Shown here piece after piece: positions 50,344-58,142 of a stretch of 64,000 nt of DNA. A program made the position numbers and the translations under genes. Source of the stretch: Lientehia sp934351765. GTDB lineage: Bacteria; Bacillota; Clostridia; Lachnospirales; Lachnospiraceae. Numbering within the stretch: the stretch's first letter is position 1; each line of letters begins with the position of its first letter. The notes under the pieces are model-generated. The model did not search any database, was not told where the DNA came from, and saw only the letters and a list, made by a program, of their open reading frames with translations. The stretch covers positions 124,001 through 188,000 of the forward strand of contig NZ_JBQKGG010000002.1 in assembly GCF_052118925.1 (NCBI RefSeq). Direction: 5' to 3'.

Positions 50344-51966
50344 TTACATCATTCCCATACCGGGGTTTGCTGCGGGCATGGCGGGTGTATCTTCTTTGAT
50401 GTTTGCTACTACGGATTCGGTGGTTAAGAGGGTTGCTGCTACGCTGGTTGCGTTCTGCAGTGCGCTTCTGGTTACCTTAGCGGGATCTACGATACCTGCG
50501 GGGATCATTTCTACATATTCCTCATTCAGTGCATCGAAGCCGAATCCGGGCTTGGATTCTTTTACCTTGTTTACGATTACGGAGCCTTCCAGGCCGGCAT
50601 TTGCTGCGATCCGATACAGAGGAGCTTCCAGAGCCTTCAGTACCAGCTTTGCACCGGTCTTCTCGTCACCTTCCAGGCCGGCAACCAGCTTCTCAACTTC
50701 TTTTGCTACATGAATGTAAGCAGAACCGCCGCCACAGATGATACCCTCTTCTACAGCTGCTCTTGTTGCCGCCAGTGCGTCTTCCATACGAAGCTTTGCT
50801 TCCTTCATCTCGGTCTCAGTTGCAGCACCGACACGGATTACTGCTACGCCGCCGGAAAGCTTTGCAAGACGCTCCTGAAGCTTTTCTTTATCAAATTCAG
50901 AGGTTGTTTCCTCGATCTGAGCCTTGATCTGGCTGATACGATCTTTGATTGCCTTGCCGTCACCCTTGCCATCAGCGATAATGGTAGATTCCTTCTGAAC
51001 CTTAACAGACTTTGCACGACCAAGCTGATCCAGAGTTGCATCCTTCAGTTCCAGACCAACCTCTTCAGAGATCACGGTACCACCTGTCAGGATTGCGATA
51101 TCCTTTAACATCTCTTTTCTTCTGTCGCCGTAGCCGGGCGCCTTTACGCCTACTACGCTGAAGGTTCCTCTTAACTTGTTCACGATCAGAGTAGTCAGAG
51201 CCTCGCCCTCGATATCCTCAGCGATGATCAGAAGCTTTGCGCCGCTCTGTACAACCTGCTCCAGAAGAGGCAGGATTTCCTGAATGTTGCTGATCTTCTT
51301 ATCGGTGATCAGGATATAAGGATTATCCAGCTCTGCACACATCTTCTCCATATCGGTGCACATATATGCGGAAAGGTATCCTCTGTCAAACTGCATACCT
51401 TCTACCAGATCCAGTTCGGTCTTCATGGTCTTGGATTCCTCGATGGTGATAACACCGTCCTTGGAAACCTTCTCCATGGCATCTGCAACCATCTCACCAA
51501 CGCTGTCATCGCCGGCAGAGATTGCCGCAACTCTTGCGATCTGCTCCTTGCCTGTGATCGGCTCGCTCATTGCTGCGATTGCTTCAACAGCCTTATCGGT
51601 TGCCTTCTTCATACCCTTTCTCAGGATAATGGGGTTTGCACCTGCTTCCAGGTTCCTTACACCCTCATGTACCATTGCCTGAGCCAGTACGGTTGCAGTT
51701 GTGGTGCCGTCACCGGCAACATCGTTGGTCTTGGAAGCAACTTCCTTGATCAGCTGTGCGCCCATATTCTCAAATGCGTCTTCCAGCTCGATCTCCTTTG
51801 CAATGGTAACACCATCATTGGTGATCAGGGGAGTTCCGAAGGACTTATCCAGAACAACGTTTCTTCCTTTCGGTCCAAGGGTTACTCTTACCGTATCTGC
51901 CAACTTATTTACACCGGCTTCCAGGGCCTTTCTGGCCTCTGTACCAAACTTAATTTCCTTTGCCAT
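50344..51966 (-). CDS. groL: Chaperonin GroEL
   Basis: 60-kDa ATP-dependent folding chamber subunit, 540 residues. Marks: KFGTEARKALEAGVNKLADTV at the start, the ATP site VAGDGTTTATVLAQAM, the signature AAVEEGIICGGGSAYI and the flexible tail ending PAANPGMGMM. It follows groES by 20 bases; both are under the CIRCE promoter. Confidence 0.98.
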   Translation of the reverse strand: MAKEIKFGTEARKALEAGVNKLADTVRVTLGPKGRNVVLDKSFGTPLITNDGVTIAKEIELEDAFENMGAQLIKEVASKTNDVAGDGTTTATVLAQAMVHEGVRNLEAGANPIILRKGMKKATDKAVEAIAAMSEPITGKEQIARVAAISAGDDSVGEMVADAMEKVSKDGVITIEESKTMKTELDLVEGMQFDRGYLSAYMCTDMEKMCAELDNPYILITDKKISNIQEILPLLEQVVQSGAKLLIIAEDIEGEALTTLIVNKLRGTFSVVGVKAPGYGDRRKEMLKDIAILTGGTVISEEVGLELKDATLDQLGRAKSVKVQKESTIIADGKGDGKAIKDRISQIKAQIEETTSEFDKEKLQERLAKLSGGVAVIRVGAATETEMKEAKLRMEDALAATRAAVEEGIICGGGSAYIHVAKEVEKLVAGLEGDEKTGAKLVLKALEAPLYRIAANAGLEGSVIVNKVKESKPGFGFDALNEEYVEMIPAGIVDPAKVTRSALQNATSVAATLLTTESVVANIKEDTPAMPAANPGMGMM

Positions 51967-51986
51967 GATCTCTCAGTCTCCTTTTC

Positions 51987-52259
51987 TTATTTTACAATTG
52001 CCAGAATGTCGCTCTGCTTTACGACAACATATTCTTCATCGTCCAGCTTTACTTCTGTTCCTGCATATTTGGAATAGATGACCTGATCGCCGACTGCAAC
52101 TTCCATCTTTACTTCATCGGTTCCGGGGCCAACTGCGATAACTTCTGCCTGCTGGGGCTTCTCCTTTGCTGCACCGGGGAGAACGATTCCGGATTTTGTA
52201 GTTTCTTCTGCTTCAACCTGTTTTAATACGACTCTGTCGCCTAAAGGTACTAATTTCAT
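51987..52259 (-). CDS. groES: Co-chaperonin GroES
   Basis: Lid of the GroEL chamber, 90 residues. The start is MKLVPLGDRVVLKQVEAEE, the mobile loop is ETTKSGIVLPGAAKEKPQ and the C-terminal strand is YVVVKQSDILAIVK. AGGAGG precedes it. First gene of the heat-shock operon. Confidence 0.98.
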   Translation of the reverse strand: MKLVPLGDRVVLKQVEAEETTKSGIVLPGAAKEKPQQAEVIAVGPGTDEVKMEVAVGDQVIYSKYAGTEVKLDDEEYVVVKQSDILAIVK

Positions 52260-52283
52260 GATTTATTCCTCCTTCTTGATTTG

Positions 52284-52310
52284 CTAGCACTCACTTGGTT
52301 TGAGTGCTAA
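52284..52310 (-). promoter_or_regulatory. CIRCE element (HrcA operator)
   Basis: On the minus strand TTAGCACTC, nine bases, GAGTGCTAG: one mismatch to the consensus arms. It lies between the groESL promoter and the groES start, so HrcA represses the operon until heat shock. Confidence 0.95.
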
Positions 52311-52322
52311 CCAACTGTCACT

Positions 52323-52351
52323 ATACTATAAGATTTACCCTCAAAATGCAA
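52323..52351 (-). promoter_or_regulatory. groESL promoter
   Basis: On the minus strand TTGCAT (52346-52351), 17 bases, TAGTAT (52323-52328), just upstream of CIRCE. Confidence 0.7.
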
Positions 52352-52554
52352 CACCGCCCTCCGTCCTGTTTTTGTCTATTTCATTCTATTATCTCTTGTT
52401 TTCTCTTGTTTTCTTCTGTTATTTTGTTTTTTCTTATTTTTCAATGCAGAAGCTTCATTTTCTTTTACATTTTTTCGAAACTGTCCTCTTTTCAAAAGAC
52501 ACAAAAAGGATTATAATAAGTCGAAATCTTATGGAACAGAAAGGAGACCGAGTA

Positions 52555-52845
52555 ATGCGGAAACATATATTTGGAAAGCTTGCTGCCGCAGCAGTCGTTG
52601 TCGGAGGGACAGCTGCCGCTGTTTCCCGTCTGTTAAAGCTTCGTGAGGCACGGGAACAGGGATGTGATGAATGTGATGAAGATGAGTTTGATCATGAGGC
52701 TTTTTCCGGAAAAACGGAACGTACTTATGTTCCGTTGACACCAAAGGCAACAGCAGACCAGGACACTCCGGAAACAGACTCCGAAGAAGAAGCGGTGGAA
52801 GATCTTTTAAACGAAAGTGAAACTGCGGAAGCGGTCGAGGACTGA
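52555..52845 (+). CDS. Small acidic protein with an N-terminal hydrophobic segment, unknown
   Basis: 96 residues. MRKHIFGKLAAAAVVVGGTAAAVSRLL gives a basic head and a short hydrophobic, Ala/Val-rich segment, possibly a membrane anchor or uncleaved signal. The rest is strongly acidic (CDECDEDEFDHEAF and a Glu-rich tail). Start chosen at AAGGAG; a longer upstream reading has no site. A -10 TATAAT lies at 52512-52517. It has its own terminator. No family recognised. Confidence 0.65.
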   Translation: MRKHIFGKLAAAAVVVGGTAAAVSRLLKLREAREQGCDECDEDEFDHEAFSGKTERTYVPLTPKATADQDTPETDSEEEAVEDLLNESETAEAVED

Positions 52846-52867
52846 TCTCCCCGCATTCCATCCAATC

Positions 52868-52921
52868 TCAAAGACCTCCTATTGCCCCTGAAAAACCAGG
52901 AGCAGTAAGAGGTCTTTTTAT
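52868..52921. terminator. Terminator between the small acidic gene and glnS
   Basis: AAAGACCTC...GAGGTCTTT with inner CCTG/CAGG pairing and TTTTT following on the plus strand. It also lies after the glnS stop on the minus strand, so it can serve both. Confidence 0.8.
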
Positions 52922-52957
52922 CGCCTGAGATCCACGGATCTCCAGATGTTTTCTTCC

Positions 52958-54619
52958 TTATTTCGGCAGCTTGAAGGAGCTCTTCAGGGAGACGATCCGG
53001 TTAAATACCGGCTTTCCAGGCTCGGAATCCTTGCTGTCCACGCAGAAATAACCGTTTCTCACGAACTGGAAGCTGTCATATGCCTTAGCCTCAGCCAGAC
53101 CGGGCTCCAGACGGCAGTCCTTTAATACCGTGAGGGAATTGGGATTCAGATTCAGGCTTCCGTCCTCCTCATTATAAACACCCTTTTCTTCATCTACGAT
53201 ATTCTCATAAAGACGAACCTCGGCGGGAACCGCATGACGGGCAGATACCCAATGGATCGTTCCTTTGACCTTTCTTCCGGTGAAGCCGTTTCCGCTTCTG
53301 GTCTCCGGATCATAGGTGCAGTGAATCTCGGTCACATTTCCGTTTTCGTCCTTCACCACATCAGTACAGGTTACAAAGTATGCATTCATGAGGCGTACTT
53401 CATTTCCGGGGAACAGACGGAAATATTTCTTCACAGGAACCTCCATGAAGTCCTCCTGCTCCACATAAAGCTCTTTGCAGAACGGAACCGTTCTGGAACC
53501 AAGCTCCGGATTCTCCTGGTTGTTCTGTACTTCCATGTACTCCACCTGATCCTCCGGATAGTTGTCGATTACCAGCTTTAACGGATGAAGCACTGCCATC
53601 ATTCTGGGCTTCTTTAACTTCAGATCCTCGCGGATACAGTACTCCAGCATGGGCATTTCACAAACTGCATTGCTCTTGGAGATACCGGCCATCTCCACAA
53701 ACATCTTGATTGCCTCCGGTGTATAACCGCGGCGGCGCAGACCGCTGATGGAAACCAGTCTGGGATCATCCCAGCCGTCCACAATGCCTTCCTCCACCAG
53801 TTTCTTGATATAACGCTTTCCGGTCACCACATTTTTCAGATACAGCTTTGCAAACTCGATCTGCTTCGGCGGATTCTCAAACTCACATTCCTTTACAACC
53901 CAGTCGTACAGCGGTCTGTGATCCTCAAACTCCAGGGTACAGATCGAATGGGTCACATGCTCCACGGCATCCTCGATGGGGTGGGCAAAATCATACATGG
54001 GATAAATGCACCAGGTATCACCGGTGTTATGATGGCTCATATGGGCCACACGGTAGATAACCGGGTCACGCATATTAATATTGGGAGATGCCATATCGAT
54101 CTTGGCACGGAGCACCTTTTCCCCGTCCTTATAAACGCCGTTTTTCATATTTTCAAACAGCTCCAGATTTTCCTCCACGGAGCGGTCACGGTAAGGGCTG
54201 TTCTTTCCGGGCTCCTTTAAGGTACCGCGGTACTCACGGATCTCATCGGCAGTCAGGTCGCAGACAAACGCCTTTCCCTTCTTAATAAGCTTTACGGCAC
54301 ACTCATACATGGTCTCAAAATAGTTGGAGGCAAAGAACAGACGGTCCTCCCAGTCAGCGCCGAGCCATGCCACATCCTCTTTAATAGAATCCACAAACTC
54401 GGATTTTTCCTTTGTGGGATTGGTGTCATCAAACCGGAGATTGAATTTTCCGTTGTATTTCTTGGCAAGTCCGTAATTCAGAAGAATGGACTTCGCATGC
54501 CCGATATGGAGATACCCGTTGGGCTCAGGTGGAAACCGGGTCTGGACATGGTCATACACGCCCTCTGCCAGGTCCTTATCTATGATCTGTTCGATAAAGT
54601 TTTTTGTTTCGTTTTCCAT
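52958..54619 (-). CDS. glnS: Glutaminyl-tRNA synthetase
   Basis: Charges tRNA-Gln directly. 553 residues. The HIGH motif is PPEPNGYLHIGHAKS (residues 30-44), and GWDDPRLVSISGLRRRGYTPEAI is diagnostic of GlnRS. Two C-terminal beta-barrel anticodon domains follow. Where E. coli GlnRS has the MSKRK form of the second ATP motif, this protein reads VVTGKRYIKKL, a variant without the usual serine. Many Firmicutes rely on GatCAB instead; presence of GlnRS implies acquisition in this lineage. Monocistronic. Confidence 0.95.
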   Translation of the reverse strand: MENETKNFIEQIIDKDLAEGVYDHVQTRFPPEPNGYLHIGHAKSILLNYGLAKKYNGKFNLRFDDTNPTKEKSEFVDSIKEDVAWLGADWEDRLFFASNYFETMYECAVKLIKKGKAFVCDLTADEIREYRGTLKEPGKNSPYRDRSVEENLELFENMKNGVYKDGEKVLRAKIDMASPNINMRDPVIYRVAHMSHHNTGDTWCIYPMYDFAHPIEDAVEHVTHSICTLEFEDHRPLYDWVVKECEFENPPKQIEFAKLYLKNVVTGKRYIKKLVEEGIVDGWDDPRLVSISGLRRRGYTPEAIKMFVEMAGISKSNAVCEMPMLEYCIREDLKLKKPRMMAVLHPLKLVIDNYPEDQVEYMEVQNNQENPELGSRTVPFCKELYVEQEDFMEVPVKKYFRLFPGNEVRLMNAYFVTCTDVVKDENGNVTEIHCTYDPETRSGNGFTGRKVKGTIHWVSARHAVPAEVRLYENIVDEEKGVYNEEDGSLNLNPNSLTVLKDCRLEPGLAEAKAYDSFQFVRNGYFCVDSKDSEPGKPVFNRIVSLKSSFKLPK

Positions 54620-54735
54620 ATAAGCCTCCTGCGGTCTGTATTTTAACGAATCCCGCCCTCGCCGGCGAAATCCAAGATTCTTTTATCATATCACAGAATC
54701 CTCATTTGTAAAACCCCAATTTCCGAACTGCCCTC

Positions 54736-56124
54736 TTACTTTAAAAATGCCCGGAATGCCAGATAGTTTTCATAAAGGTCTGCCTTGGAAACCACCTCAT
54801 AGGGGGAATGCATGGAAATCACCGGCACACCGAGATCCACAGTATCAATGTTATACCTGGCGATATATTTGGCGATGGTTCCGCCTCCGCCAAAATCGAC
54901 TTTTCCCAGTTCTCCGGTCTGCCAGATCACTCCGTTTTCGTCAAAGATCCGGCGCAGGAAACCGATGTACTCGGCACTGGCATCGTTGGAGCCGCTTTTT
55001 CCTCTTGCTCCGGTAAATTTCATCATTCCGGCGCCGCAGGAGAGATACACTGCATTGGTCTTTTCGCAGACATCGGGATAATTGGGATCATAGGCCGCCG
55101 TCACATCCGCGGAAATACATTTGGAATGTGCCCGAACCACCGACGACGGAACACCGAAGCTGTCGGACAGCGCCTCCATCAGATCCAGAAACAGTATGCT
55201 CTGCATTCCGGTGGTTCCCTCGCTTCCGATTTCCTCTTTATCCGCCAGGATCACCATAGTGGTATGGACATCAGAAGACTCCTCGAACAGTGCCCGCACC
55301 GCCGCATAGGAGCAGACACGGTCGTCCTGTCCATAGCTTCCCACCAGTGCCCGGTCAAAGCCCACATCACAGGCCTTGAACGCCGGGACAAGGGAAAGCT
55401 CGGCACTCATAAAATCCGCCTCTGTGATTCCGTATGTATCAGAAAGAATCCGGAGAAGCTGTTCCTTCACGGTCTTTTTGTCCTCCTCAGAAGCTGCCGT
55501 AAAGGGAATGTTTCCAAACCAGATATTCAGATCCTCCCCCTCGATGGCCTGTCCCAGAGGCTTCTGGTTCTGCTTTGCTGCCAGATGCGGAAGCAGGTCG
55601 CTGATATAAAACACCGGATCCCCGGTCTGTTCTCCGACACACACGTTTACCACAGAGCCGTCCTTTCGAGCGACCACCCCATGGAGTGCCAGAGGCATGG
55701 CTGCCCACTGATATTTCCGAAGCCCGCCGTAATAATGGGTCTTTCCAAATGCGATGCCCTCTTTCTCATAAAGCGGAAGCTGCTTTAAATCGATCCTGGG
55801 ACTGTCGATATGAGATGCCACGATCCGAACCCCGTTCTCCGCCAGGTTCTCCGTACCGACCCGGATCAAATACAGGTTCTTTCCGCGGTTATTGTAATAT
55901 ACCTTGTCGCCGGAGCGGAGCTTTTTTCCGAATGTAAATGGAACATATCCCTGCGCTTCCGCCTCTTTTATCACCTCGGCACAGGCCTCCCGTTCCGTTT
56001 TTGCCAGATCCAGAAAGGTCTTGTATCCCTCTGCAAAAGAAAAAATCTCTCTTTTTAACGCTTCGTCTGCCGCCTCATAGACGTTGGTCCGCTGATATGC
56101 TAATGTTTCTGTCTGTTCACTCAT
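54736..56124 (-). CDS. Aminopeptidase, M18 family
   Basis: Zinc exopeptidase of 462 residues, cytosolic. Metal and catalytic residues are visible in VASHIDSPRIDLK (His and Asp), GSYGQDDRVCSY (bridging Asp), ILADKEEIGSEGTTG (catalytic Glu pair) and the late VISMHSPYEVVSKAD (His). Such enzymes remove acidic or neutral N-terminal residues from peptides. It is monocistronic, 116 bases upstream of glnS. Confidence 0.93.
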   Translation of the reverse strand: MSEQTETLAYQRTNVYEAADEALKREIFSFAEGYKTFLDLAKTEREACAEVIKEAEAQGYVPFTFGKKLRSGDKVYYNNRGKNLYLIRVGTENLAENGVRIVASHIDSPRIDLKQLPLYEKEGIAFGKTHYYGGLRKYQWAAMPLALHGVVARKDGSVVNVCVGEQTGDPVFYISDLLPHLAAKQNQKPLGQAIEGEDLNIWFGNIPFTAASEEDKKTVKEQLLRILSDTYGITEADFMSAELSLVPAFKACDVGFDRALVGSYGQDDRVCSYAAVRALFEESSDVHTTMVILADKEEIGSEGTTGMQSILFLDLMEALSDSFGVPSSVVRAHSKCISADVTAAYDPNYPDVCEKTNAVYLSCGAGMMKFTGARGKSGSNDASAEYIGFLRRIFDENGVIWQTGELGKVDFGGGGTIAKYIARYNIDTVDLGVPVISMHSPYEVVSKADLYENYLAFRAFLK

Positions 56125-56212
56125 TTTCTGTTTCTTCCTCCTGCTGTTTATCGGTCTGTTTCTACTTCCTGTATCGTTTTCCCCTCTTCTGTATCAGAAT
56201 TTTTCACTTTCA

Positions 56213-56241
56213 TTGACACTGCTCTGCTCCCATGATACACT
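56213..56241 (+). promoter_or_regulatory. Promoter of the PF06541 gene
   Basis: TTGACA (56213-56218), 17 bases, TACACT (56236-56241). Confidence 0.75.
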
Positions 56242-56270
56242 CTCTGTAAATATCAGGAAAGAGGGATTTT

Positions 56271-57104
56271 ATGAATTTTCAGGAATTTGTACTGCTGACC
56301 AGCATGCTTGTGATCATCTTTTTTCTGTTTTCCATGGCAGGCTGGCTCATCGAAGTAACGCTCAAGTATATCCAGTTCCACCGGTTTATCAACCGCGGCT
56401 TCTTCATCGGTCCCTACTGCCCCATCTACGGCTGGGGTGCTGTCGCCGTTACAGTTCTGGTCGGAGGCATGATCGGACGCCACGGAACCATCGGGGAAAC
56501 CTTTTTAGCCGGTATGTTTGTCTGCGGTGTTCTGGAATATTTCACAAGCTGGTACATGGAAAAGCTGTTCCATGCCCGCTGGTGGGATTACAGCCAGAAG
56601 CCCATGAACCTCCACGGCCGGATCTGGATCGGCAATCTTGTGCTGTTCGGTGCCGGTTCTGTGGTGATCGTCAAATGGATCGATCCGGTGCTCTTCCGTA
56701 TTCTGGGCGGCTGGACCCCGCTTGCGGTAAAGCTGACCGCGCTTCTGATCCTGCTTCTGCTGCTCGCCGACGGAATCATCTCCCATTATCTCATGGGGAT
56801 TGTCGGAAAGGAATTCAATACTCAGTCCGGTGACAATACCGAAGAGATCAGTAAAAAAGTTCATGCACTCCTAAAAGAAAAAGGGTATTTCCTGCGTCGT
56901 ATCCATGATGCCTACCCTGCTGCCCAGGCCCGCTCCAGCCGGATGATCCGAGAATGGAAGGCAGCAAAGAAGAAATTTAAAGAAGCTTCCCAGACCTGGA
57001 AAGCAGAGAAGAGTAAGGCTGCGAAAGAAGCAAGGCTGAAAGCTCAGACTGAGCTTCGCCGGATTGAAGAAAAGCTGTTCCCGCCTCATTCTGAATCTCT
57101 GTGA
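56271..57104 (+). CDS. Putative ABC transporter permease-like membrane protein (PF06541)
   Basis: 277 residues. About five or six membrane segments within residues 1-190. Family signature FINRGFFIGPYCPIYGWGA and EYFTSWYMEKLFHARWWDYS, with LHGRIWIGNL. A basic, coiled-coil-like cytoplasmic tail (AAKKKFKEASQTWKAEKSKAAKE in two blocks) follows. The family is annotated as permease-like but the substrate and partner are unknown; no ATPase is adjacent. Confidence 0.8.
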   Translation: MNFQEFVLLTSMLVIIFFLFSMAGWLIEVTLKYIQFHRFINRGFFIGPYCPIYGWGAVAVTVLVGGMIGRHGTIGETFLAGMFVCGVLEYFTSWYMEKLFHARWWDYSQKPMNLHGRIWIGNLVLFGAGSVVIVKWIDPVLFRILGGWTPLAVKLTALLILLLLLADGIISHYLMGIVGKEFNTQSGDNTEEISKKVHALLKEKGYFLRRIHDAYPAAQARSSRMIREWKAAKKKFKEASQTWKAEKSKAAKEARLKAQTELRRIEEKLFPPHSESL

Positions 57105-57116
57105 ACCAAACCCTCC

Positions 57117-57608
57117 CTATGAAATGGGAAAGAAAACAGCAGTCGCCGTGGCTGCTGTTTTTTTACTGCTTTCCAGCACTGCCTCCGCGCAGAGATTTAC
57201 CAGGCTTCTGCCCACCTTAACAGCCCGTGCCGTCACCAGAAGCCGTTCCCCCACCGGAACTGTTGCAAGATAGTTGATCGTCATGGATACCGTCGGAGTC
57301 CGCAGCGTTCCGCTCAGATAACGAACCAGGATCCCACAGGTTGAATCGATTGCCGTGGCAATCAGTCCACCATGCATAGTGCCAATGGGATTCTGTTCCC
57401 ATTCCTCCACCTCATAAGAAAGAGTGATCCACCGTTCCTTCTCACTGCAGGCCACAAAAGACTTTTTCATCATCTCATGGATTCTGGGCGGATCATTTCT
57501 TTCCTCAACGGCCATACGGATCCCATATTCCATGGCTTTCTGTCGTTCCTGTTCACTGGCATTCTCCGTCAGATTCTTCTTTTTTTCCAGTATTTCTAAG
57601 TAATCCAT
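57117..57608 (-). CDS. Hotdog-fold thioesterase (PaaI-like)
   Basis: 163 residues. A charged N-terminal helix precedes the hotdog domain. The diagnostic segment is GTMHGGLIATAIDSTCGI (about residues 79-96), with MTINYLATVPVGERLLVTA after it. PaaI-like enzymes hydrolyse acyl-CoA thioesters. Specificity is unknown. Convergent with the PF06541 gene, 12 bases apart. Confidence 0.88.
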   Translation of the reverse strand: MDYLEILEKKKNLTENASEQERQKAMEYGIRMAVEERNDPPRIHEMMKKSFVACSEKERWITLSYEVEEWEQNPIGTMHGGLIATAIDSTCGILVRYLSGTLRTPTVSMTINYLATVPVGERLLVTARAVKVGRSLVNLCAEAVLESSKKTAATATAVFFPIS

Positions 57609-57715
57609 TCCGCTCTCTCCTGTATTTTTACCGACTGCGCCTGTGCCCGCACTTCAGGCAGAAGCACGATCTTCTGCTTCTGATGTCTCCCATGCTGTCC
57701 TTGTATGTCCGGCTC

Positions 57716-58141
57716 TCAGGCCTGCTTCCGGAAAACAAGAAGTTTACTGAGTACATAGTTTCCGACCGTCACTACCACCTGGCTCACCAGCTTTGCTATT
57801 TTATCGTTTCCGTGAAGCACGGTCACCAGCAGCCACATGACTGCCATATCCATCAAGAGCGTTGCCACACGGGAACCGACAAACCGTGCGGCTTCTCCAA
57901 GTTTATTCTGATTTTTGCTTTTAAATACGAATGTTCGGTTTGTCACATAAGCAAACGCAACTGCTCCGATCCAGGAAAGGATATTGGCAATCTGGAGCTC
58001 CAGCGCATGGTTCGGATTCAGAAAGGTCAAAACGCTGCCGTAATAGATGAAAAGGCTTACCACCGTAGTCAATACTCCCACGATCAGATAATTGATCAGC
58101 TCTTCGTATTTTTTATACAGATTTTTACAGGTATTCCACAT
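57716..58141 (-). CDS. GtrA family membrane protein
   Basis: 141 residues with four membrane segments. Family marks: ELINYLIVGVLTTVVSLFIYY, WIGAVAFAYVTNRTFVF and GNYVLSKLLVF. GtrA proteins flip or carry lipid-linked sugars in cell-envelope synthesis. Its ATG starts one base after the topB stop (TAAAATG), so translation is coupled to the topoisomerase; a functional link is not known. Confidence 0.85.
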   Translation of the reverse strand: MWNTCKNLYKKYEELINYLIVGVLTTVVSLFIYYGSVLTFLNPNHALELQIANILSWIGAVAFAYVTNRTFVFKSKNQNKLGEAARFVGSRVATLLMDMAVMWLLVTVLHGNDKIAKLVSQVVVTVGNYVLSKLLVFRKQA

Positions 58142-58142
58142 T

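Noticed and set aside
56213..56833. 206-residue plus-strand open frame
   Set aside because: It lies in another frame of the PF06541 gene, with Arg/His/Pro-rich composition and no domain; it is a shadow.
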